Of a stretch of DNA of 64,000 nt, positions 44,131 to 52,529 are shown in pieces; the stretch's first letter is position 1, and every line of letters starts with the position of its first letter. This DNA comes from SAR202 cluster bacterium (GTDB lineage Bacteria; Chloroflexota; Dehalococcoidia; UBA6926; VFHL01): assembly GCA_009392005.1 (NCBI GenBank), contig VFHL01000006.1:136671-200670 (forward strand). Reading direction: 5' to 3'. The notes under the pieces were generated by a model that saw nothing but the letters and a program-made list of their open reading frames with translations, was not told where the DNA came from and did not search any database. The position numbers and the translations under genes were made by a program.

Positions 44131-44667
44131 TCAGCGATTAAAACCGTGATATTCATCTCCAATGAGTACAACAATCGGAGTGTTATTCTCATATGCTTCT
44201 TCAAATGCAATTGAGATACGATCCGCATCTTCATCACGTTCAACCAAATAATATTTCAGGCCCCATGCATCCATATATGGCTCCGTGAAACGTGCAGCAG
44301 AATCTGGCGTTACCCCATGACGCGTCCATCCTCGATAGCCCACAATCATGACAATAGGTAAGCCTAAATCTACAGCGATACCACGAATGGAGTCACCAGA
44401 CTCAAACATCCCTGTATTTTGAATTAAACACACAGGCCGTTTTCCACCTACAATCAAACCAGCAGCTACAGCCATCGTCTCGCCCTCTCGTGCTACCGGG
44501 ACCACATCCAAACTTGATTCAGCATCCATCAATTCATATAAGAAGTTGGTTTCACTATCTGGTAGCGCAACTACATGCGAGACACCATTTTTTTTGAATT
44601 CCTCGATCATCGTTGCTGGATTAAGAATTGCTTGCTGGCTAGCCATTCCCCCCCCTTGTCTTGCCAT
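44131..44667 (-). CDS. TPP-binding (N-terminal) subunit, sulfopyruvate/phosphonopyruvate decarboxylase alpha-like
   Basis: VSHVVALPDSETNFLYELM...VAREGETMAVAAGLIVGGKRPVCLIQNTGMFESGDSI. Confidence 0.85.
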   Translation of the reverse strand: MARQGGGMASQQAILNPATMIEEFKKNGVSHVVALPDSETNFLYELMDAESSLDVVPVAREGETMAVAAGLIVGGKRPVCLIQNTGMFESGDSIRGIAVDLGLPIVMIVGYRGWTRHGVTPDSAARFTEPYMDAWGLKYYLVERDEDADRISIAFEEAYENNTPIVVLIGDEYHGFNR

Positions 44668-44894
44668 ACAAAGGCCGTTACTCGAGTCCTCTACTCACCC
44701 TAATAATATAGACACATCAAAGCCCGCTCCAAACATGAGAATGTAACCACTTTACATAGTGATCAATTCACACCCTCATAATAGATACGGAAAAACGATA
44801 CGTCAATCCAAAAATGGAAAGTATAAAGGTCAACAATCCCAAGTTAAGCTTCGTTGACACACATAGGGGCCGATGCTAGACTTTTGACCGTATT

Positions 44895-44968
44895 TGGCAA
44901 CGTAGCTCAGCGGCAGAGCGGGCGCTTCATAAGCGCTAGGTCGTAGGTTCGAACCCTACCGTTGCCAT
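44895..44968 (+). tRNA. tRNA-Met(CAT)
   Basis: TGGCAAC/GTTGCCA acceptor, TTCATAA anticodon loop; no initiator C1-A72 mismatch. Confidence 0.92.
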
Positions 44969-44971
44969 TCA

Positions 44972-45045
44972 GGGCGGTTAGCTCAGTCGGTTAGAGCGCC
45001 TGCTTCACACGCAGGAGGTCAGAAGTTCGAGTCTTCTATCGCCCA
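44972..45045 (+). tRNA. tRNA-Val(CAC)
   Basis: GGGCGGT/ATCGCCC acceptor, TTCACAC anticodon loop. Confidence 0.94.
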
Positions 45046-45065
45046 CATGTGGCGAATAAGTCAGT

Positions 45066-45151
45066 GCCCAAGTGGCGGAATGGCAGACGCGCTACGTTCA
45101 GAGCGTAGTGCCCGTATGGGCGTGGGAGTTCAAATCTCCCCTTGGGCACCA
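45066..45151 (+). tRNA. tRNA-Leu(CAG)
   Basis: GCCCAAG/CTTGGGC acceptor, TTCAGAG loop, long variable arm, CCA. Confidence 0.94.
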
Positions 45152-45167
45152 TGAATTATGTTTTCAC

Positions 45168-45244
45168 GCGCTTGTAGCTCAATCGGATAGAGCGTAGCCC
45201 TGCGAAGGCTGAGGTTGTGGGTTCAAGTCCCGCCAAGCGCGCCA
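45168..45244 (+). tRNA. tRNA-Arg(GCG)
   Basis: GCGCTTG/CAAGCGC acceptor, TAGCC-CTGCGAA-GGCTG anticodon arm, CCA. Confidence 0.92.
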
Positions 45245-45469
45245 CATACCAGATCCATCCTTGTAAGTAGAGACAAAAACCACACACGCCATATCTTATG
45301 AAATGTATTTTCAGATTTATCCCTCGTAGAGAAAAAGCATCTGTATGTGATCTTTGCACATTAGATACTTTCTTATGATTCCCACTTCCTACACGAAGTC
45401 ACAGAAATGGTATGGTGCATAAAGAATCAATTGCAAAACATTTTTTAACAAAAAATTAGGAGATATGCG

Positions 45470-47065
45470 ATGTGGTTTGACTCAAGAAGATCAGCAATTC
45501 ATGCACGCAACGGTATGGTCGCTACTAGTCAACCTTTGGCAGCCATGACTGGGATACAGATCTTAATGGCGGGTGGAAATGCAGTTGATGCAGCAGTTGC
45601 CACTGCTGCAACTCTCGCTGTTGTAGAACCAATGTCAACAGGTGTAGGAGGCGATCTTTTTGCACTCGTGTGGAACGCAAAAGAAAAACGGGTGCATGCA
45701 CTTAATGGTAGTGGTCGCGCCGGAGAACACGCATCACTAGAAGAGTTAGTCCGACAAGGCCTGAACACGATCCCTGAAGACAGCCCATATTCTGTAACTG
45801 TACCTGGGACAGTTGATGGATGGGAAAACCTACTTAATAAATGTGGGACCATGGGCTTCCAAGACATTTTAAAACCTGCAATTGAATATGCAGAGAATGG
45901 ATTCCCCGTCTCGGAGATCATCAGCAATGCTTGGGTCAGCAGTGTTCCTAAACTTTCCAAACTACCGTCAGGCCAAGAAATGTTGATAAATGGAAGGGCA
46001 CCAGAGACCAGCGAAATTATGCAACTCCCTGAATTGGGAAAGACCTTGCGCGCAATTGTCGATGGTGGCGCACGCGGATTTTATACGGGTAGAATTGCCG
46101 AAAGAATCTCTCAATTCGTTGAACAACAAGGCGGTTGGATTTCCCAAAAGGATTTGGCTGAACATTCTTCAGAATGGGTGGAACCAATTTCAACCAATTA
46201 CCGTGGCATGGATATATGGGAATGTCCACCAAATGGGCAAGGTCTGAACGTACTCTTAGGATTAAACATGTTGGAAGGTTTTCAGATTTCTGACATGGGG
46301 GCCCAGTCGACTGATCGATACCATCATTTGATGGAAACAACACGGTTGGCTCTTGCTGATGGGTTTAGATATATAACGGATCCCGAAAGCGAACACGTAC
46401 CAGTTCCAGTTCTTCTTTCGAAGAATTATGCCCAAAAAAGAGCTCGAGAAATCAACCCTGATCGCGCTCTCCAAACGATACTTCCAGGCAAAATCCCCCC
46501 TACGGGAAACACCGTTTATCTAACCGTCATCGACAAAGATGGAAATGCATGCTCACTTATGAACAGCATTTATCGGAATTTTGGCACGGGTCTAGTCGTC
46601 CCTGAAACTGGCATCCTCCTTCATTGCCGAGGGGCACTGTTTTCACTGGATCCAAATCATCCAAACGCCCTTGCACCAGGGAAACGCACTTTTCACACAA
46701 TCATTCCTAGCATGGTCACACAAAATGACAATCTCATCATGAGTTTCGGTGTTATGGGTGCTCTCCAGCAAGCCCAAGCCCAAATCCAAGTTCTCACAAA
46801 CATGTTCGACTTCGACATGGAGCCACAACAAGCTCTGAATGCGCTCCGCTACAGAATAAATCCTAGTCAAGCAACAGCCATTGAAGAAGGCATATCCAAT
46901 GAAGTACAGGCTCAACTAGCAAAACGTGGCCACGATCTCACCCTAATCAGTGGAGAGCAACGCACACTTTTCGGTAAGGGCCAAATTATTGCAAGAAACC
47001 CAGAGACTGGAACGTTGACGGCAGGAACAGAGCCAAGGTCTGATGGAATCGCGATCGGATGGTGA
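45470..47065 (+). CDS. ggt: Gamma-glutamyltransferase family protein
   Basis: GGNAVDAAVATAATLAVVEPMSTGVGGDLFAL; NTVYLTVIDKDGN nucleophile-Thr region. Confidence 0.92.
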   Translation: MWFDSRRSAIHARNGMVATSQPLAAMTGIQILMAGGNAVDAAVATAATLAVVEPMSTGVGGDLFALVWNAKEKRVHALNGSGRAGEHASLEELVRQGLNTIPEDSPYSVTVPGTVDGWENLLNKCGTMGFQDILKPAIEYAENGFPVSEIISNAWVSSVPKLSKLPSGQEMLINGRAPETSEIMQLPELGKTLRAIVDGGARGFYTGRIAERISQFVEQQGGWISQKDLAEHSSEWVEPISTNYRGMDIWECPPNGQGLNVLLGLNMLEGFQISDMGAQSTDRYHHLMETTRLALADGFRYITDPESEHVPVPVLLSKNYAQKRAREINPDRALQTILPGKIPPTGNTVYLTVIDKDGNACSLMNSIYRNFGTGLVVPETGILLHCRGALFSLDPNHPNALAPGKRTFHTIIPSMVTQNDNLIMSFGVMGALQQAQAQIQVLTNMFDFDMEPQQALNALRYRINPSQATAIEEGISNEVQAQLAKRGHDLTLISGEQRTLFGKGQIIARNPETGTLTAGTEPRSDGIAIGW

Positions 47066-47145
47066 GCACTCCGCAGATTTACAGTTTATTGGGAACATGC
47101 TAGCCTGATTTCCAAAGGGTCTAAGTTGAGAAAAAGGGGGCATCA

Positions 47146-47931
47146 ATGGCCTATAAAACAGTATTAGTTGAACAACTCGAGCACCTCGCAGTCGTAACGA
47201 TGAATCGTCCCGAAAGATTGAATGCGATCGATGCGTTCTTAAGACAAGAGTTACCCGCCGCTCTTCGCGATATTAGCAACAACGAAGACATCCGTGCTGT
47301 CGTCCTCACAGGAGCTGGGCGAGGGTTTTGTGCCGGTGCTGATGTCAAAAATATGGCCTTGCGGCAAAGTGGAAAAACAGACGAACAACCACCCGTCGTT
47401 GACACAACCCTTCCTGGCCCACTCATGGCAATCCGGTCTCTTCCTATACCAGTGATCGCCGCTGTAAATGGAGTTGCAACGGGCATGGGGATGTCAATTT
47501 CTCTCGCTTGCGACATACGCATCGCATCTGAGCAAGCACGTTTCGCTTCGATTTTTATCAAAAGATCCTATGTTCCGGATACCGGCGCTTCCTATATGCT
47601 TCCACGATTGATTGGACCAGGCAAAACAGCAATGATGGCATATACTGGCAAAGTGTTTGACGCTGATTGGGCACTTGAATCAGGACTTGTCGACACAGTC
47701 GTTCCTGCCGAGGGCCTGATGGATGAAGCCATTCAATGGGGGCAAGCGATTGCAGCCAACCCACCACTTGCAATCAAGGCAACCAAAACACTCCTTTACG
47801 ATAATGAAGCTCTTGAGGAGCAAGTTGCGCGTGAAAGTGCAGCAAACGCATCTATGTCAGAAACAGCGGACCGGCGCGAAGCGATCTACTCCTTTGTCGA
47901 GAAACGTGCGGGCATCTTCCACGGACGTTAA
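47146..47931 (+). CDS. Enoyl-CoA hydratase/isomerase family protein
   Basis: MNRPERLNAID, LTGAGRGFCAGADV, VNGVATGMGMSISLACD. Confidence 0.92.
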   Translation: MAYKTVLVEQLEHLAVVTMNRPERLNAIDAFLRQELPAALRDISNNEDIRAVVLTGAGRGFCAGADVKNMALRQSGKTDEQPPVVDTTLPGPLMAIRSLPIPVIAAVNGVATGMGMSISLACDIRIASEQARFASIFIKRSYVPDTGASYMLPRLIGPGKTAMMAYTGKVFDADWALESGLVDTVVPAEGLMDEAIQWGQAIAANPPLAIKATKTLLYDNEALEEQVARESAANASMSETADRREAIYSFVEKRAGIFHGR

Positions 47932-48015
47932 ATAGAAGACATGAGAAGACCCATTCCCTAAATAATCGATAGGATGCGCTGCGGAGATTACCGTAAAACA
48001 TCCGGTGACGTTGTA

Positions 48016-48453
48016 TCAGAGGATAACTTTTTTTCGCATCAGCAAGTGCTCAATTCCAGCCTCAAAAAAGACGTGTCCTTCGCTTGTGTATCCATGCTTC
48101 TCGTAAAAATCGCTGACATAAGTTTGCGCATGCAAGGCAATTACAACGGCTCCATTTTTGATAGCTTCATTCTCTAACCACTCTATGAGTAAACTTCCGA
48201 CCCCGGAGCGTCTCTCTGGCTGCAGCACCGCCATACGGCCAATTTTGGCTTCAAGACCACCAAGAATCAAACGTCCAGTTCCTATTACGATTCCACGAGA
48301 AATTGCGATCGCATGAATCGCAGTATCATCATATTCGTCCATTTCTTCCTCTTCCGGAACATGTTGCTCTTGGACAAATACTTCCATACGAATCGATTTA
48401 GCCGCTTCCATATCAATATCTCCGACAACACGCCTGACCACAATATCAACCAA
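48016..48453 (-). CDS. GNAT family N-acetyltransferase
   Basis: AIHAIAISRGIVIGTGRLI, GRMAVLQPERRSGVGSLLIEWLE acetyl-CoA motif. Confidence 0.9.
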   Translation of the reverse strand: MVDIVVRRVVGDIDMEAAKSIRMEVFVQEQHVPEEEEMDEYDDTAIHAIAISRGIVIGTGRLILGGLEAKIGRMAVLQPERRSGVGSLLIEWLENEAIKNGAVVIALHAQTYVSDFYEKHGYTSEGHVFFEAGIEHLLMRKKVIL

Positions 48454-48620
48454 GAAGTGTTCTCCTGACTGCGATCCGCCTAGCTTTGAACTTACTGAAA
48501 ATATAAATTAATTGTAATCTATAACGGAAAGATGGCGCTAAAACACACAAACTCTTTAAAATTTCTTAACAATACTGTATTACTCTAGTGCCATCATAAG
48601 CACAAAAAGGAACGAAACCG

Positions 48621-49106
48621 ATGAACACAAAACGCAAATGGCTTACCACCGCTTTACTTGCCCTTTTAACATTAGGCATCACAAGTGGATTTGTCCTTGC
48701 CCGGTCCAACACAGAAACAAAACTCGCCACTGCTGTTGAAAACGGAACACTCACACAAGAACAGGCCGACACAAAAATTAAACACTTCAACAATATGCGC
48801 TCAAAGATGGCTAAACCTTTCCCTCACAAACACAGGCCGACCCTAGAAGATGTCACTGCAAAACTCGCCACTGCTGTTGAAAACGGAACACTCACACAAG
48901 AACAGGCCGACACAAAAATTAAACACTTCAACAATATGCGCTCAAAGATGGCTAAACCTTTCCCTCACAAACACAGGCCGACCCTAGAAGATGTCACTGC
49001 AAAACTCGCCACCGCTGTTGAAAACGGAACACTCACACAAGAACAGGCCGATGAGAAACTCCAAATCTGGCAAGAAAAAGATTTTAATCCCCAAAAAGCA
49101 CATTGA
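48621..49106 (+). CDS. Small predicted secreted protein with 47-aa tandem repeats
   Basis: N-terminal signal peptide (KWLTTALLALLTLGITSGFVLA); KLATAVENGTLTQEQADTKIKHFNNMRSKMAKPFPHKHRPTLEDVTA repeated. Confidence 0.85.
   Translation: MNTKRKWLTTALLALLTLGITSGFVLARSNTETKLATAVENGTLTQEQADTKIKHFNNMRSKMAKPFPHKHRPTLEDVTAKLATAVENGTLTQEQADTKIKHFNNMRSKMAKPFPHKHRPTLEDVTAKLATAVENGTLTQEQADEKLQIWQEKDFNPQKAH
48720..49051 (+). repeat. 141-bp direct tandem repeat, two full copies plus a 50-bp partial third
   Basis: Units at 48720-48860 and 48861-49001 read as identical; third begins 49002 and diverges after 49051. Confidence 0.93.
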
Positions 49107-49164
49107 GTCTACGCAGATGCGTCTTGGGCGACCAATGTGGTAAGAGAAGAATGAGGTTTTAGCA

Positions 49165-49854
49165 TTGGCAAGCACCGTACTAATAGTAGAAGATGATCCT
49201 CATACTGCTAAGATTGTAGAACTATATCTGAATCGCGACGGTCACAAGGTAATCGCAACCGGGGACGGTACACGTGGCCTCGATTTAGCACGGCAGATCA
49301 ATCCCGATCTCATCGTACTCGATGTCATGTTGCCTAACATGAACGGAATTGAAATCTGTCGAATTCTTCGGCTTGAGTCTGACGTTGCAATCGTGATGTT
49401 AACTGCACGAGTTGAAGAGAATGACCGCCTGGCTGGTTTAGATATTGGCGCTGACGATTATGTGACGAAACCTTTTAGCCCTAAGGAATTGGCTGCCCGA
49501 ATTCGCGCTGTTTTACGTCGAACAAAAAACGATGCTTTACGAAACGGACCCGACGAACTCAAATACGAAAATATTACGATCAATATTTCGGACCACAGCG
49601 TGGAGATCAATGGCGATTCGATCCAATTGACACCCACAGAATTTCGCCTTCTTGTTATGTTTCTGAAAAATCCTGCACGTGTCTTGTCACGTGAGCAAAT
49701 TATAAGTGAAGTTTTTGGCTACGATTTTGATGGCTATGATCGAACAGTAGATGTTCATGTTTCCAACTTACGCCGAAAACTTGAATTACATGGAACTTTA
49801 GACAATATCTTACAGACAGCTTACGGTGTGGGGTATAAATTTGGCCATGCGTGA
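49165..49854 (+). CDS. OmpR/PhoB-family response regulator
   Basis: VLIVEDDPHTAKIVELYL, LIVLDVMLPNMNG, C-terminal winged helix. Confidence 0.95.
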   Translation: MASTVLIVEDDPHTAKIVELYLNRDGHKVIATGDGTRGLDLARQINPDLIVLDVMLPNMNGIEICRILRLESDVAIVMLTARVEENDRLAGLDIGADDYVTKPFSPKELAARIRAVLRRTKNDALRNGPDELKYENITINISDHSVEINGDSIQLTPTEFRLLVMFLKNPARVLSREQIISEVFGYDFDGYDRTVDVHVSNLRRKLELHGTLDNILQTAYGVGYKFGHA

Positions 49855-51211
49855 ATGGTTTTTCAGCCTGCAATTTCGTCTAATCACAGCATTCACTTTA
49901 GTTCTCGCTATCGCGCTTTTTAGCGTAAGTATATATGTCGGTCACCAAGCTAAACAAAATGTTCAACGACTTGAATCGGAATTCCAATTAGCACGCGAAG
50001 AACGGGTGCAAGAATTTGTTTCTAGTCTGTATTTAAAAAGCCAAAAATTGTCTGACATCCAACAAACACTTCAAAAAGCTCACCCCTTATTCAAAGAACG
50101 TGTAATAATTCGTGACCGCAATGGAGTCATACTTGCTGATTCACAATATGGCATTAACCGTCGCATTTCCTCCAACAGTAATCGCCTTCTCAATCTCTTG
50201 ATTATCGATGAAAAGATCGAAATTGACCGTGCTACAGCACGACTCCAAGAGGCCTCACAACAAGCGTCTTTCAGCGACCCAGGTTTTTCACGACTATTGG
50301 CAGCAGTAAACAGATCACTTTTATGGGCAGGAATTGCAGCAGGATCAGGGGGGATTTTATTGATCTCCCTTATTTCTCAGCGCATTCTGCAACCGATTCG
50401 TAGATTAGGTACTGCCTCACGAAACCTCGGCAGCGGTGATCTAACACAACGAGTGTCCCCATCAACAATTGGAGAACTTGGCGAACTCGGGCGAACATTT
50501 AATTCCATGGCCACAAATCTTCAGATGGCGGAACAGCAACGACAAGATTTAGCCGCCGATATCGCTCACGAATTACGCACACCGCTCTCTAACGTCCGCG
50601 GTTACGTAGAGGCAATAAAAGATGGTCTTACAGAACCCGATGCTCCAACGATTGACATTATTCATCAACAAATTCTGCACTTGAATCGTTTAATCGAGGA
50701 TCTTCGATTACTTGCCTTAGCGGAAGCGGGCGCGCTTAAGCTTGCTTTAGGTGAAACTGATATTGAGCTGATTCTGTCTCAATCAATCGACGCCATTTTG
50801 CCGCGAGCCCAGTTAAGCAATATTGTAGTTGATTTAATGCAACCAACTGATTTACCAAGAACCTCCGGTGACGAGACGCGTATCAGACAAATCATCACTA
50901 ATCTTTTGGAAAATGCCCTCACACATACACCCAATGAGGGAAAGATTACCGTCAGCAGCAGTGTGACCCAAACAAATTTCATCCGCATTGAAATCACAAA
51001 CACCGGCCCTAGTATATCTGAAGAAGATTTGGCCCAGATTTTCGAGAGATTCTATCGCACCGATCCATCGCGCAGTCGCTCAACCGGTGGGACAGGCCTA
51101 GGACTCACAATCGTCAAACAATTAGTTGAACTGCATGGTGGTACAGTTGTTGCGGAAAACGCTTCGGACAACACAATCATTTTCATCATCGAATTGCCTA
51201 TTTCACCCTAA
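49847..51211 (+). CDS. Sensor histidine kinase
   Basis: Two TM helices, HAMP, DIAHELRTPLSN H-box, GTGLGLTIVKQLVELHGG G-box. Start overlaps regulator stop; supplied ORF starts 49826. Confidence 0.94.
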   Translation: MREWFFSLQFRLITAFTLVLAIALFSVSIYVGHQAKQNVQRLESEFQLAREERVQEFVSSLYLKSQKLSDIQQTLQKAHPLFKERVIIRDRNGVILADSQYGINRRISSNSNRLLNLLIIDEKIEIDRATARLQEASQQASFSDPGFSRLLAAVNRSLLWAGIAAGSGGILLISLISQRILQPIRRLGTASRNLGSGDLTQRVSPSTIGELGELGRTFNSMATNLQMAEQQRQDLAADIAHELRTPLSNVRGYVEAIKDGLTEPDAPTIDIIHQQILHLNRLIEDLRLLALAEAGALKLALGETDIELILSQSIDAILPRAQLSNIVVDLMQPTDLPRTSGDETRIRQIITNLLENALTHTPNEGKITVSSSVTQTNFIRIEITNTGPSISEEDLAQIFERFYRTDPSRSRSTGGTGLGLTIVKQLVELHGGTVVAENASDNTIIFIIELPISP

Positions 51212-51230
51212 AGCATCCACGGTGTAGAAA

Positions 51231-52190
51231 TTACATCCGGGTTATCTCATCTTCATTAACGATTAATGTCTCAACAGGAAGATGAAATGCTTTCGCTATT
51301 TTAAGAATCGCTCCAAATGTAACGTTTTGTTTCCCATTTTCTACTGCACTAATATATGTACGATCCAGTTCAGCCTCGTTCGCTAATTGTTGTTGTGTCC
51401 AGCCAGTATCCTGTCGCAACGCAAGTATTCTCTGACCAAGCACTTGAAGATACTGGTCTAGAGATACGTTTCCCATCTTTTCCGCAACAAGCACTCGCGC
51501 ACTATGAATTGCACCAACGGCATCAAGAGCCGTTCCATCCGCTCCTACTTCTTGTGCTAATTCTGGGTTCTCACGAAACAAAGTCCCTCCCACCAGAATT
51601 TTTGGAGGAGTCGGCAAGTTGTGAATTGCGGAAACCATTTCCGCCAATCGGGACACAATGTCCGAATTCTTCATCGTTGCCGAAATCAGCACCAAATCAA
51701 TCACCCGATTCTCTAAAAACGATACCACCGCCTGTCGTGGAGTATTGGAACCCAAGTAATCGACAGCCCATCCATCAGCAATCAACAAATCAGCTACCAT
51801 CCGCGGACCAACATTGTGTGTTTCACCTTCTGCTGTCGTCACAAGAGCGCGGGCTCTTGGTGTAACAGATGGTTTGATATCCTGACGCAATCTAGCCATA
51901 TGATTTAATGTGATTTGCGTTGCAGCATGCTCATCCGCAATCCCTATCTCATCTGCATGCCACATCTCTCCGATCCGCACTTGAGCCGGAGAAAACAACT
52001 TAAGATACACATCAGCCATCGTCCAACGCATCCTCTGTAGCATATTTTCTACAATCTTTTCCGCCCGCGTGTAATCTCCTTTAAGCACGTAATCAATATA
52101 ATCTGCTACATAATCCCGCTCTTGCACTCGGTCTTCTTGCATAATATGTCCCGCATCCTGGTTGATTTTGTAGGATATACTTGACACCAT
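51231..52190 (-). CDS. Cobalamin-binding CarH-like sensor/regulator with C-terminal XRE-type HTH
   Basis: B12-binding cap WHADEIGIADEH (W-x9-EH), ExHxxG (ETHNVG), SATMK, GG; C-terminal GWTQQQLANEAELDRTYISAVENGKQNVTFGAILKIAKAF. Start uncertain: 52199 (TTG), 52190 (ATG) or 52142 (MQEDRV). Confidence 0.88.
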   Translation of the reverse strand: MVSSISYKINQDAGHIMQEDRVQERDYVADYIDYVLKGDYTRAEKIVENMLQRMRWTMADVYLKLFSPAQVRIGEMWHADEIGIADEHAATQITLNHMARLRQDIKPSVTPRARALVTTAEGETHNVGPRMVADLLIADGWAVDYLGSNTPRQAVVSFLENRVIDLVLISATMKNSDIVSRLAEMVSAIHNLPTPPKILVGGTLFRENPELAQEVGADGTALDAVGAIHSARVLVAEKMGNVSLDQYLQVLGQRILALRQDTGWTQQQLANEAELDRTYISAVENGKQNVTFGAILKIAKAFHLPVETLIVNEDEITRM

Positions 52191-52299
52191 ATATCTCAAT
52201 TGTTATATATATATTACATCACTTTAGTATTGGTGTCGTAATAAATCAACAAAACGTAAGGATACAACCCGGGAACAGGCCGATACAAATCAAACTTGC

Positions 52300-52437
52300 A
52301 ATCTCACCCGTGAGATTGGCAGCGTTGTGAATCTCCTCCACAAAACGCTGCGTCCACGCCCAGGGTGCAGGATGCATAGCAGAGCACAAAATAACCCCTC
52401 CCTCTCACAGCGATCACTATGTGACCTGCCCCCCTGG
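52300..52437. ncRNA. Candidate structured RNA (multiple nested inverted repeats), strand unresolved
   Basis: Hairpins aatctcac-cc-gtgagatt (52300-52317), gcagcgtt...aacgctgc (52319-52351), CCAGGG-T-GCAGG / CCTGC-CC-CCCTGG (52360-52371 / 52425-52437), tcaca...tgtga (52405-52424). Confidence 0.4.
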
Positions 52438-52529
52438 TTTCCACGAAAACAACCACTTGTATAAAATAACCGTAATAGCCGCGTATCAATCGTGGTAGGC
52501 TACCACCAAAAGGAAAAAGGAGCAGAGTA

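Noticed and set aside
45156-45359. 67-aa minus-strand ORF (…ARLAGLEPTTSAFAGLRSIRLSYKRVKT)
   Set aside because: Antisense translation of tRNA-Arg; a well-known spurious ORF pattern.
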